Shown here: positions 54,703 through 64,000 of the stretch, piece after piece | Position numbering within the stretch: the first letter of the stretch is position 1 | How the letters are laid out: every line of letters starts with the position of its first letter | DNA from: CAIWHR01 sp963836265 | GTDB lineage: Bacteria > Pseudomonadota > Gammaproteobacteria > Burkholderiales > Casimicrobiaceae | Direction of reading: 5' to 3' | Assembly (NCBI GenBank): GCA_963836265.1 | Contig: CAWIIO010000005.1 | Coordinates: forward strand, 310,001 to 374,000 | DNA length: 64,000 bases | Notes under the pieces: model-generated | What the model saw: only the letters and a program-made list of their open reading frames with translations | Told to the model about the DNA's origin: nothing | Database searches by the model: none | Translations under genes and position numbers: made by a program

Positions 54703-56136
54703 CTACGCTGCCGGCGTGGTCATTGCCGAGGAAACCGTCGGGTGCGCGGCATTCCACCGCGCGGCGAACGCGCGGAACGCGAGCACCATGAAGACGGCGG
54801 CGAGCGGAGCGGCGTGGAGCGTAGCGCGGTTGACCGTCGTTTGCTCGGCCACCCAGTCGCGCGCGTTGGTGAAGCCGAACACGACGATGAGGAACAATGC
54901 GTCGGCGGCGACGATTGCCGTCAGGGGGGCGAGCGCTGGAGAGGTGAGCTGGCGCCACGCGAGGAGCGTGGCGGCAAGGGCGCCGTACCAGAGCAGATTC
55001 CAGTTCGAAAGGAAGAAGTGCGTCTCGACAATGGCCTGCCAGGCGGGGTTGAAATCGAGGTGCAGCCGATAATTCAGAATCACCGGATGGGTCTGCGCGA
55101 GCACGGCGAGGGCGAAGAGCGCGACGCCGAAGCCGATTGCCGCAACCTTGAGGCCCCGGCGCGGCAGCAACGTCACGACGGCGCCGGGGACGAGCGTCAG
55201 CGCCCAGACGATGCCCGGCACCTTGATCTGCGTGCAGGCGACGGCAAGGAGCAGCGCGAGCGCCGCCATCCGCGGATCGCGCATCTTGCTCCAGCGCAGC
55301 AACGCCAGCGCGGCAGCGGTGTAGTACGCGGCCATCGGCAGATCGGCGTAACCGGCGAGCGCGACGTGGACGTTCGCGAGCGGGAGCGTCGCGACGAGGA
55401 AGGCGCCGACGAGCGCGCCGAGGGCCCGGATCTCGAGCGAACGCAATGCGCCGTATACGGCGAGCGTCAGCCCTACGGAGAACTGCCACCACGGCCAGTT
55501 CATCAGCGCGTCGTCCCAGCGGCCGAGCACGATGCATGACCATACCTGCAGCAGCGGAACTGTGGGCGGATACTGGGGAGACGCGTCGAACCAGGCGGTG
55601 CCCCCGGCTGCGTACCACGCTTGCGTGCCCACGAACGGAACGATCCGCGCCTGCTCGTACCAGACCCGAGCCTTGGTCGCCCATTGAATCCACGCGTCCC
55701 ACGGATACAGCGGTTGCCACTCGATGAACAGTCCCAGCACGACGTAGCGGAGCGCGATCCATGCGAGCAACAGCTGCCACACGATGCGGGCGGCTCCTTC
55801 GAGCTCGGGGGGCGCGACGAGGTGATGCAGCGCCGAGCGTACGGCCTCGATCATCGGCGCGCTGCCGTGACGCCGAACTGCGAGGTAGCCCAGCAGCAGC
55901 GTGAGCAATCCGAGCGGTCCCGCGATCGGCAGCACGCCGAAGTGCAGACCGACCTTCGACAACGCGCGCATCCACACCGTCAGCAAGAACGCGCCCGCCA
56001 GATATCCGGCGCCCGTGATCCACGCGATCTCGCCGGCGGTCGACGGTGCGCGTCGTGGATTGCGCAGCGCGAGCAGCGCCGCGATGCCGAGAAGCCACGG
56101 CAGCGACAAGCCGGCGATCAATGCGATCGATTCCAT
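54703..56136 (-). CDS. Polytopic membrane protein, possible lipid-linked-sugar glycosyltransferase
   Basis: A 477-residue protein with about eleven membrane helices. The loop WQPLYPWDAWIQWATKARVWYEQ after the fourth helix and the Tyr/Asp-rich loop FDASPQYPPTVPLLQ resemble GT-C enzymes of the PMT/ArnT group, where an Asp in the first large periplasmic loop binds metal. A firm family call is not possible. It starts one base after the stop of the upstream gene (56137-57396), so the two are translationally linked. Confidence 0.7.
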   Translation of the reverse strand: MESIALIAGLSLPWLLGIAALLALRNPRRAPSTAGEIAWITGAGYLAGAFLLTVWMRALSKVGLHFGVLPIAGPLGLLTLLLGYLAVRRHGSAPMIEAVRSALHHLVAPPELEGAARIVWQLLLAWIALRYVVLGLFIEWQPLYPWDAWIQWATKARVWYEQARIVPFVGTQAWYAAGGTAWFDASPQYPPTVPLLQVWSCIVLGRWDDALMNWPWWQFSVGLTLAVYGALRSLEIRALGALVGAFLVATLPLANVHVALAGYADLPMAAYYTAAALALLRWSKMRDPRMAALALLLAVACTQIKVPGIVWALTLVPGAVVTLLPRRGLKVAAIGFGVALFALAVLAQTHPVILNYRLHLDFNPAWQAIVETHFFLSNWNLLWYGALAATLLAWRQLTSPALAPLTAIVAADALFLIVVFGFTNARDWVAEQTTVNRATLHAAPLAAVFMVLAFRAFAARWNAAHPTVSSAMTTPAA

Positions 56137-57396
56137 TCAGCGGATGCGGAACAGCACGGCGCCGGGTTCCACCAGCAGAGCCTGCGCGGCGACCGGCGGG
56201 CCCCCGTCCCACCGCAACAGGCCCTGTGTGGGGTCGAACTGGATGCCTTGCCGCTGGTAGACGACGAGGTAATCGCCCGATCGCAACGCCGAGGCAGGCG
56301 GCGCCGTGTTCTGCCAGGGGTCGAAGTAGACGTTGTAAGGGTAGAGGTGGTACGCGCCACGGCCGCGGAAATACGCCGCATCGGCGATCATGAACACGCG
56401 CGCCGGCGGCCCGGGGAGCTTTGCGCGCACCTTTTCGATGAACCGGAACAGCGCGCCATCCTCGGCCGCGATGTGCTTGTCGCGCCAGTCCTTGCCGGCG
56501 TACCTGGCGGCGGTGATCCGCGCTTGCCGCGCGAGATTCCATTGCCATCGGGCATCGAGCGCGAACCATGCTGCGACGAAAACGACGGCAAGCGCGAGCG
56601 GCAGCCCCGGGCCGAACCACTGCGGCCACCGCCATGCAAGGAGTCCCGCCACTGCGGCGGCGAGCAGCAACGCCAGGCCGAAAAGCACCGGCAGCGGCAG
56701 CTCCTGCAGATCCGCGCCGCCGACGACCGTGTTGATCGAGGTGCCGCTCCATGGCTCGAACGTCGACCATTCGCGCAAGCGGCTCTTGAGCACGGAGCCC
56801 GCCGACAGCGTGTCGATGTTCAGACCGGTTATCCGCACGGGTTCGCTCACCGGCAACCGGAGCGCGAGCCCGACGCCGTTGATGGTTCCGATCCAGTCGG
56901 CGCTGCTCGACGCGACGACCAGCGCGAGGCGATCGGCCTCGACGGGGATTCCCATCGTGAACGTGCGTCCCGGCTTGAATTCGCTCCGCCACAGCAGGCG
57001 AGCCTCGGTGCCGACCGGCAGCCCGGTCACCTTCCACCCGATTCCCGGATAGTCGGCAGCGCGAAACGTTGCGGGCGCCCTGACTATGACGGTGCCGGAG
57101 ACGTCGGCCGGCGCGACGACCAGCGCGCCGGCGTCGACAGCGCCGTGTCCGACTGCGACAGCGAGCGCTGCAGCGTCAAACCATTTCGAATCCGCGGCAC
57201 TGAACCATTTTGCCGGGACGGCGAATGCGAGATAGGCCGCGAAGAGTGCGGCCACCGCGATGACGAAGGCCGTGGCGACGACGGGCAGCGCACGTCCGCG
57301 GTTCGCGCGAAGCGCGGCCGGCTCGCCCGTCGGCGCAGGCGGTGCGGCAGCGGCGGGCAAGACTAATGGGCGTGACGACTCGTCAGGATGTGCCAA
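56137..57396 (-). CDS. Membrane protein of the polysaccharide cluster, unknown function
   Basis: A 419-residue protein. One helix near residue 40-65 (VVATAFVIAVAALFAAYLAFAV) leads to a periplasmic beta-rich domain of about 165 residues. Two to three more helices lie near 235-290 (PVLFGLALLLAAAVAGLLAW, LALAVVFVAAWFAL), and a further soluble C-terminal domain follows. I do not recognise a family. The first 34 bases overlap the end of the phosphotransferase gene. It is tightly linked to the next membrane-protein gene, suggesting a joint role in glycan assembly. Confidence 0.65.
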   Translation of the reverse strand: MAHPDESSRPLVLPAAAAPPAPTGEPAALRANRGRALPVVATAFVIAVAALFAAYLAFAVPAKWFSAADSKWFDAAALAVAVGHGAVDAGALVVAPADVSGTVIVRAPATFRAADYPGIGWKVTGLPVGTEARLLWRSEFKPGRTFTMGIPVEADRLALVVASSSADWIGTINGVGLALRLPVSEPVRITGLNIDTLSAGSVLKSRLREWSTFEPWSGTSINTVVGGADLQELPLPVLFGLALLLAAAVAGLLAWRWPQWFGPGLPLALAVVFVAAWFALDARWQWNLARQARITAARYAGKDWRDKHIAAEDGALFRFIEKVRAKLPGPPARVFMIADAAYFRGRGAYHLYPYNVYFDPWQNTAPPASALRSGDYLVVYQRQGIQFDPTQGLLRWDGGPPVAAQALLVEPGAVLFRIR

Positions 57397-58757
57397 AGCG
57401 TTAAGGCAAGAATCCGCAGATCGAACATCACCGACCAGTGGTCGATGTAATAGAGATCATATTGTATCCGCTGCGCGAGGTCGGTGTCGCCGCGCAGATC
57501 GTTGACCTGCGCCCAGCCGGTGATGCCGGCTTTGACCAGATGCTTTTGCATGTAGCCGGGGATCTGCTGCCGGAATTGCCGCACGAACTCGGGCCGTTCG
57601 GGGCGGGGTCCGACGAGCGACATGTCGCCCTTGAGCACGTTGACGAGCTGCGGCAGCTCGTCGAGGCTGTAACGGCGCAGGAACGCGCCGAAACCGGTTG
57701 CGCGCAGCTCTCCGCTGCGCGACCACACGGGCCCGGATCCCGCTTCGGCGTTCAACGGCATCGACCGGAACTTGAGCATCGCGAACCGCTGGCCGTTCCA
57801 GGTCACGCGTTCCTGCCGATAGAACACCGGTCCCGGCGAGGACAGCTTCACGCCGACGCCGATCAGCAGCAGCAGCGGCAGACCGGCGATCAGCAGCAAC
57901 GACGCCAGCGCCAGGTCCTCGAGCGCCTTGAGCGTGGAATCCACGCCGGTGTGGGGTGAATCGGTGAGATTCAACACCGGCATGCCGGCCACTTCGGTCA
58001 CCGAATGGTGCAGGAGATGGAAGCTGTAGATGTCCGGGACGAACCGCACGACGGCGGAGGTTTGGCGGAGGCTGTCCAACACTTCCCGCACGCGCTTCTC
58101 GGCGCGCAGCGGCAGCGCGATCCACACCTGATCGGCGCAATCCTGCGCGAGATCCTCGGCGATCCGGTCGAGCGCTCCGAGAACCGGAATGCCGTCGACC
58201 GTGGCGGCCTGGAGATTCGGATCGTCGTCATAGAACCCGCGCACGCTGAGTCCGCTCCACGGCGCGGTCTTGAGCCGCGCCGCCACCTCGCGGCCGTGCT
58301 CGCCCGCGCCCGCGATCACCACATGGCGCAGGTTGTGGCCGTGCCGGCGCAGCGTACGCAGCGCGATGCGTATCCCCGCCCGCGACAACGTGTGCGCGAG
58401 GAACCCGCCGGTCATCCAAAGCAGCGCCCAGCCGCGTGAAAAGTCGGCGCCGGTCTTGGTGAGGAACAGGAACACGCCCCCCGTTACCGCGATCGCCAGC
58501 CAGGCGAGGAACAGCGAGCGGACCTCCTCGGCGAAGCTGATGCCGCGCTGCGACTGGTAGAGCTTGAGCGACGGAAAGGCGGCGAAGGCGAGGAGCGCGA
58601 CCGCGAGCAGCGCGGCGACATAGTGCGCCTTCATCTCCCAGCTGTCGAAATACAGGTAATACGCGAGCGCGCCGGAAGCCAGCGTGAAAAGAGGATCGAC
58701 GATACGCAGCGCCGCGTCGAGGAGCGTCGAGTTCTCTTTGAGGACGTTGCGCGCCAT
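57363..58757 (-). CDS. Undecaprenyl-phosphate sugar phosphotransferase (WcaJ-like)
   Basis: A 464-residue polyisoprenyl-phosphate hexose-1-phosphate transferase. It starts glycan assembly by loading a sugar phosphate onto undecaprenyl phosphate at the inner membrane. Four N-terminal helices and a CoA-binding-like cytoplasmic domain (HVVIAGAGEHGREVAARL) precede the catalytic domain (YRQERVTWNGQRFAMLKFRSM, RRYSLDELPQLVNVLKGDMSLVGPRPE, KAGITGWAQVNDLRGDT). The DE of SLDELPQL is the conserved acidic pair. The acceptor sugar (glucose or galactose) cannot be told. Confidence 0.93.
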   Translation of the reverse strand: MARNVLKENSTLLDAALRIVDPLFTLASGALAYYLYFDSWEMKAHYVAALLAVALLAFAAFPSLKLYQSQRGISFAEEVRSLFLAWLAIAVTGGVFLFLTKTGADFSRGWALLWMTGGFLAHTLSRAGIRIALRTLRRHGHNLRHVVIAGAGEHGREVAARLKTAPWSGLSVRGFYDDDPNLQAATVDGIPVLGALDRIAEDLAQDCADQVWIALPLRAEKRVREVLDSLRQTSAVVRFVPDIYSFHLLHHSVTEVAGMPVLNLTDSPHTGVDSTLKALEDLALASLLLIAGLPLLLLIGVGVKLSSPGPVFYRQERVTWNGQRFAMLKFRSMPLNAEAGSGPVWSRSGELRATGFGAFLRRYSLDELPQLVNVLKGDMSLVGPRPERPEFVRQFRQQIPGYMQKHLVKAGITGWAQVNDLRGDTDLAQRIQYDLYYIDHWSVMFDLRILALTLWHILTSRHAH

Positions 58758-58771
58758 GGTGTTGGCGGCCT

Positions 58772-59938
58772 TCAGGCCGCCTCCGCGACGGGACGCGCTC
58801 GCGTGGGCGCCGCGCATGCCGCATCGACCGCTTGCGCAATCTCGGCACGAAAGCGGAGCGATGAGAAGCGTCGCGCGTTGTCGCGGCAGGCGGCCGCCGC
58901 GATGCGGTGGGCCTCGGCTTCGAAGACGCTGATCGCGGCGACGACCGAAGGTGGCGTCTGCGCATCGAAAAACACGCCCGTGGGTCCCGCATCCGCGAGG
59001 CCGCGCACCGATTCCCGCGCGCCGCCCCGGCCGTAGGCGATGACAGGCGTGCCGGCGGCCTGCGCCTCGACGGGCGCGATGCCGAAGTCCTCCTCGGCCG
59101 CGATGAGGAACGCCCTGGCGCTCGCGACTCGCCGCGCCGTTTCCGCGTTGTCCTGCGCCCCGGCAAACTCGACATTCGGGACCCGCAGGGCCTCCAGTCG
59201 GGGACGCTCGGGACCATCGCCGATCACGATGAGCCGGCGCTCCGGAAGCAGGCGAAAAGCCTCGACCAGCACGTCGATGCGCTTGTACGGGACCAGCCGC
59301 GCAACGGTGACATATTCGTCGCTGCGTTGCGTCGCGTCCGCCCGCGTGGACGCGGCGACGAAGCGCTCCACGTCGACCGGAGGGTAGATGACTTCCGCGT
59401 CGCGGCCGTAGCAGCGGGCGATCGCCGCGGCGATGTGGCGCGAGTTCGCAATGAAGCGGTCGACGCGCGCGCTTGCGCGACGGTCCCAGGCGCGAAACCG
59501 CGCCAGCGCGCGCTCGACCAGTGGACGGCGCCAGGACGCGCCGGCGGTCGCGCGAAGCGAATACGTCGCCGTCATCGTCCACGCGAAGCGCGCCGGGGTA
59601 TGGCAGTAGCAGACGTGGACCTGCGAGGGGCGCGTGACGGCGCCTTTCGCGATGGCGTGCGAGTCCGAGATCACGACATCGTATCCGGCGAGATCGAAGC
59701 GCTCGATGACCTGCGGGCGCAGCACTGCGGCGTAACGGAACCAGCGGCGCGCCCCCGGAAGGAATTGCAGCCTCGAAGTGGCGATGCGCGCGGCCGGAAG
59801 CCGCGCCCGGTCTGCCGCCGGCAGATAATCGACCAGCGTATACAAGTCGGCGCCTGGAAACACCTGCAGCAGCTCTGCGAGGACGGCCTCGCCGCCGCCC
59901 CAGGTATCGAGCCAGTCGTGGACGAGCGCGACCCGCAT
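58772..59938 (-). CDS. Glycosyltransferase family 4
   Basis: A 388-residue GT-B enzyme. The N-terminal VALVHDWLDTWGGGEAVL glycine-rich segment binds the acceptor side. HVCYCHTPARFAW, ANSRHIAAAI, VARLVPYKRIDVLVEAF (donor-lobe start) and the EX7E-type EEDFGIAPVEAQAAGTPVIAYG are clear GT4 signatures, close to WbaZ/mannosyltransferase-like proteins. It probably adds a sugar to the lipid-linked glycan begun by the next gene. It starts two bases after the GT9 stop. Confidence 0.92.
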   Translation of the reverse strand: MRVALVHDWLDTWGGGEAVLAELLQVFPGADLYTLVDYLPAADRARLPAARIATSRLQFLPGARRWFRYAAVLRPQVIERFDLAGYDVVISDSHAIAKGAVTRPSQVHVCYCHTPARFAWTMTATYSLRATAGASWRRPLVERALARFRAWDRRASARVDRFIANSRHIAAAIARCYGRDAEVIYPPVDVERFVAASTRADATQRSDEYVTVARLVPYKRIDVLVEAFRLLPERRLIVIGDGPERPRLEALRVPNVEFAGAQDNAETARRVASARAFLIAAEEDFGIAPVEAQAAGTPVIAYGRGGARESVRGLADAGPTGVFFDAQTPPSVVAAISVFEAEAHRIAAAACRDNARRFSSLRFRAEIAQAVDAACAAPTRARPVAEAA

Positions 59939-59940
59939 CG

Positions 59941-60960
59941 TCAGCGCGCCAGCAACGCTTCGACCCGCGCGGCGACGTCGACGGGTTCGATGAGCTGCAT
60001 GCAGCGATTGTCCGAGCATGCGGCAAAGCTGATGCCGTCGTAGCACGGTGCGCATGGCAGTGCTGCCCCCGGCCAGAGCGCGATCGCGCCGGGGCCTTCG
60101 CGCAGGAACATCGGGGCCAGCGTTGGGCCGAACAGCGCCACGACTGGAGCGCCGGAGAGTCGCGCGAGGTGCATCGGCCCCGAGTCGTGCGTGACGACGG
60201 CGGCGCACCGAGCGTAGAGCGCAAGAAGGCCGGGGAGCGTCGTAGCGCCGATGACGTCGGTCACGCGGACGCCTGAGAACGCGCTGCGCACCCATGCATC
60301 GTCGGAACCCCCGGTCAGCAGCACCGTACCGCCTTTCGCGGCGAGCAATTCGGCGAGCGCGGCGTAGCGCTCGAGGGGCCAGCGGCGCAGCGGGTTGTCG
60401 CGCGCGGGATTGCGCGCGCCTCCGGGAGCCAGTGCGACGAGCTTATTGGCGCTCGGATCGCCGATACGCTCGGCGACCTTCGCGTCGAGCGCCGCTCGGA
60501 CAGCAGGCGGCGTGAAGCGTACCGCGCTGTGGTCGTCGACACCGGTGACGAGCCGCACGTACTCGTCTCCGTAGTGGCGGCCGCAGACAAGTCGCGATCG
60601 GGGCCCGCGTCGGCCGAGCCAGCGTCGTTCCGCGCCGCGTACGCGCGCCGCCAGCAGCCGGTAGCGGGGATCCGAGTGCGCCGTGACGACCAGATCGAAA
60701 TGCTCGGCGCGAAGCGCGCTCCACGCCGACATCACCGCCCGTGCCTTCTCCGCGCGCGTTCCCGCGAGCACGGCGACATCGTCGATGACGACGAGCGCGT
60801 CGATCCCGTCGACGCAGCGCAGGAGCGGGGCGACCGTGGCGCCGCAGAGCCACGTGATGCGGGTGTCGGGATCCGCCGCTCTCAGTGCCGTCACCATCGG
60901 CAGCGCCATGACCACGTCGCCGATGGCAGCCAGCTTGACGATGAGGACGGAACGGGGCAC
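59941..60960 (-). CDS. Glycosyltransferase family 9 (heptosyltransferase-like)
   Basis: A 339-residue GT9 protein. The N-terminal ILIVKLAAIGDVVMALP-like VLIVKLAAIGDVVMALP is the GT9 signature. ALAPGGARNPARDNPLRRWPLERY and the TGGSDD and THDSGPMHLARLSGAPVVALFGPT segments form the ADP-sugar site. A Cys-rich patch (LPCAPCYDGISFAACSDNRCMQ) near the C-terminus is common in WaaF/RfaF relatives. It begins with GTG at 60960 and opens the leftward seven-gene operon. It may act on LPS core or on the exported glycan. Confidence 0.92.
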   Translation of the reverse strand: MPRSVLIVKLAAIGDVVMALPMVTALRAADPDTRITWLCGATVAPLLRCVDGIDALVVIDDVAVLAGTRAEKARAVMSAWSALRAEHFDLVVTAHSDPRYRLLAARVRGAERRWLGRRGPRSRLVCGRHYGDEYVRLVTGVDDHSAVRFTPPAVRAALDAKVAERIGDPSANKLVALAPGGARNPARDNPLRRWPLERYAALAELLAAKGGTVLLTGGSDDAWVRSAFSGVRVTDVIGATTLPGLLALYARCAAVVTHDSGPMHLARLSGAPVVALFGPTLAPMFLREGPGAIALWPGAALPCAPCYDGISFAACSDNRCMQLIEPVDVAARVEALLAR

Positions 60961-61287
60961 GGGGATCGTGGGCAGGGCTGCGTTCTAAGTCGGCGACGGG
61001 ACAGTGATCGGGACGACTTTCAGACGCGAAGCGCAATGCGCCCAATTCGGTGCTGGCTCCCTTGCCCGCCGAGCTGTTTGCGAGTGGCGCGCTCCACCGG
61101 CGCAGGCGTTGGCCGGACATAGCGAACCCGCGTTGCACGGCTCGAGCGATCCGTATGCCGTGGGCATTCTAGCAGCGGTCAAGTGCGCAATGCGAAGCGA
61201 TGCCGCTGCCGCAGGGCGTCCCGCGGTGCGGCGACTCCGCGATCCTGGAATGCAGCGGTGCGCGTCGCGTCGACGGATCAAAGACTG

Positions 61288-61316
61288 TTGACCGCCCCGG
61301 GGAAACGCTGCATAAT
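61288..61316 (+). promoter_or_regulatory. rrn operon promoter
   Basis: TTGACC (61288-61293) and CATAAT (61311-61316) with an exact 17-base spacer, followed by a GC-rich discriminator (CGCGCC). This combination is typical of growth-rate- and ppGpp-controlled rRNA promoters. Confidence 0.8.
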
Positions 61317-61374
61317 CGCGCCTCTTTGCCGGTGTTTCCTGGGAGCCGTCCCGGGTTAGCTCGTCTGGCCGGCC

Positions 61375-61385
61375 GTTCTTTAACA
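61375..61385 (+). promoter_or_regulatory. boxA antitermination site, rrn leader
   Basis: GTTCTTTAACA matches the rrn boxA consensus bound by the NusB-S10 complex in nascent RNA, which protects rRNA transcription from Rho. Confidence 0.75.
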
Positions 61386-61567
61386 AGTTGCAACCGATAA
61401 GTGTGGGTGCTGGGGGTGACCTGGTGTCCTGGTGGGTGGCGCGAGCCATGCATTGGGGCGAAGGAAACTTGGAGTGCTCACACGATGGAAAGTCTTGTTC
61501 TGGTTTCGCGGTGGAAGCTGCGGGATTGGGATGGGGCCAACGTCGATTGAGAGACTTTGAAGGATTG

Positions 61568-63098
<1,531 letters not shown>

Positions 63099-63103
63099 CT
63101 CGG

Positions 63104-63137
63104 AATCAGGGATCAGAGGTCAGGGATCAGGGATCAG
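63104..63137 (+). repeat. CAGGGATCAG short repeat, 16S-tRNA-Ile spacer
   Basis: Three tandem, slightly varied copies of (T)CAGGGATCAG just after 16S. Related copies occur at 63468-63503 and, inverted, at 63586-63619. Confidence 0.6.
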
Positions 63138-63227
63138 CAAGACCTGATGCCGCTCGATGCCTGAGCCAGGCCTTTCAGTGCCCACGCTTATCGGTTGTAA
63201 TCAAAGGGCGCCAAGCCATTTCGACAG

Positions 63228-63304
63228 GGGCCTGTAGCTCAGTTGGTTAGAGCACCGTCTTGATAAGGCGGGGGTCGATGGTTCGAATCCATCCAGACCC
63301 ACCA
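63228..63304 (+). tRNA. tRNA-Ile (anticodon GAT)
   Basis: 77 bases including the encoded CCA. Anticodon GAT is at 63262-63264, the TPsiC arm has GGTTCGAATCC, and the D arm AGCTCAGTTGGTTAGAGC. The acceptor stem GGGCCTG/CAGACCC has a C-A mismatch at the fourth pair; the common form in this class is GGGTCTG. Confidence 0.95.
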
Positions 63305-63390
63305 GATCACGGGCGGCAAGTGCGGCGGCCGGGTTTCGAGAAGCGAACCGATCGAGCAACGCGGAGCGGCGAGGCTTATCGGAAGCCGGA

Positions 63391-63466
63391 GGGGCTGTAG
63401 CTCAGCTGGGAGAGCACCTGCTTTGCAAGCAGGGGGTCGTCGGTTCGATCCCGATCAGCTCCACCA
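63391..63466 (+). tRNA. tRNA-Ala (anticodon TGC)
   Basis: 76 bases including CCA. The anticodon stem-loop CTGCTTTGCAAGCAG holds TGC. The acceptor stem pairs GGGGCTG with CAGCTCC, including the G3-T70 wobble that marks alanine tRNA. Confidence 0.96.
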
Positions 63467-63467
63467 T

Positions 63468-63503
63468 CTCAGGGATCAGAGGACGGGGATCAGGAATCAG
63501 GAG
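63468..63503 (+). repeat. CAGGGATCAG short repeat, after tRNA-Ala
   Basis: Two to three variant copies (CAGGGATCAG, GGGGATCAGG, AATCAGGAG) right after tRNA-Ala. They can pair with the inverted set at 63586-63619. Confidence 0.55.
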
Positions 63504-63506
63504 AAT

Positions 63507-63539
63507 CCATAAGCAAGCGCCATTGATGTTTGCTTATGG
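63507..63539 (+). other. Perfect hairpin in the tRNA-Ala to 23S spacer
   Basis: CCATAAGCAA (63507-63516) pairs perfectly with TTGCTTATGG (63530-63539) around a 13-base loop, followed by CTTTT. It could be a processing site for RNase III; a terminator is unlikely inside an rrn operon with boxA. Confidence 0.5.
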
Positions 63540-63585
63540 CTTTTGGGCCAGACTGCAGGAGCGGAGGTTCGGTGAAGGGGTGTTA

Positions 63586-63619
63586 CTGATCCCTGTGCCT
63601 GACTTCTGATTCCTGAGAT
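63586..63619 (-). repeat. Inverted copy of the CAGGGATCAG repeat
   Basis: Read on the minus strand it gives TCTCAGGAATCAG and CACAGGGATCAG, matching the set at 63468-63503 about 83 bases away. The two sets could form a long imperfect stem around the hairpin at 63507-63539. Confidence 0.5.
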
Positions 63620-63624
63620 CGGTT

Positions 63625-63635
63625 GTTCTTTAACA
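63625..63635 (+). promoter_or_regulatory. boxA antitermination site, 23S leader
   Basis: GTTCTTTAACA, identical to the leader boxA, lies about 140 bases before 23S, the usual place for the spacer boxA. Confidence 0.75.
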
Positions 63636-63774
63636 ATGTGGAAGAAGTAAAGGCACACGACTGCAGTTGGTCGTGTGTTGGGTTGGATTGTATCGACCCT
63701 GTTCTCTCTTAGTCGGAGGGGATGGGGAGGCGCAAGCGCCCGTGATGCGGAGCGGAAAGTGCTCAGTGTTATGG

Positions 63775-64000
<226 letters not shown>

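Larger units (their letters stand above)
60961..61567 (+). other. rRNA operon promoter and leader region
   Basis: No protein gene is supported here. The region carries the rrn promoter (61288-61316) and the boxA antitermination site (61375-61385), with about 180 bases of leader before 16S. Open frames in it look like chance. Confidence 0.7.

Noticed and set aside
63104..63503. Spaced repeats around the tRNAs taken as a possible CRISPR array
   Set aside because: Units are about 10 bases, in tandem, with no regular spacers and no cas genes.

Overview
The window is a GC-rich, densely coded chromosomal segment from a betaproteobacterium. It is probably an environmental lineage near Burkholderiales or Nitrosomonadales. 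The 16S rRNA reads as betaproteobacterial. The rrn spacer carries tRNA-Ile and tRNA-Ala. The comF-trmL, bioBFHCD, ctaCDGE-SURF1-ctaB-sco and rubredoxin-thiD-thiE-hemL blocks are arranged as in that class.

Layout. 1-2 kb: end of gpsA, converging on comF-trmL. 1.9-6.7 kb: biotin genes bioB, bioF, bioH, bioC and bioD; no bioA is present. 6.9-14.7 kb: aa3-type cytochrome c oxidase with assembly factors (Cox11, SURF1, an SCO-like protein, heme O synthase, SCO); heme A synthase is missing from the cluster. 14.7-20.7 kb: a TPR-glycosyltransferase, glyoxalase I, rubredoxin, thiD, thiE, hemL and a WbsX-family protein. 20.9-33.5 kb: a complete Xps-order type II secretion operon (E, F, G, H, I, J, K, L, M, N/C, D) with a radical SAM/SPASM gene inserted between gspE and gspF. 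The GspI leader coding sequence runs through a palindromic repeat, and a second repeat lies in the presumed GspJ leader. 33.7-38.4 kb: a lipoprotein, a strongly promoted exported protein broken by a frameshift, a secreted Cys-rich PKD-like protein, a parvulin foldase and a vapC remnant.

38.5-61 kb is a surface-glycan and protein-glycosylation island. The rightward arm has a SEC-C/TPR/GT41 protein, an ABC-2 polysaccharide exporter (Wzm/Wzt with a C-terminal recognition domain), an acyltransferase-like protein and two further TPR-GT41 proteins, with a methyltransferase on the other strand. The leftward arm has seven tightly packed genes: GT9, GT4, a WcaJ-type initiating phosphotransferase, two membrane proteins, a DUF5672/SEC-C/TPR/GT9-like fusion and another TPR-GT41. 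Four GT41-type (O-GlcNAc-transferase-like) proteins in one cluster, mixed with lipid-linked glycan genes, is the most unusual content of the window.

61.3-64 kb: rRNA operon with a clear promoter, boxA sites, 16S, tRNA-Ile(GAT), tRNA-Ala(TGC) and the start of 23S. The spacer carries short CAGGGATCAG-type repeats.

Likely interplay (inference): the type II system exports folded proteins such as the two exported proteins next to it. The downstream island builds an ABC-exported polysaccharide, and its TPR-GT41 enzymes may glycosylate proteins in the cytoplasm.
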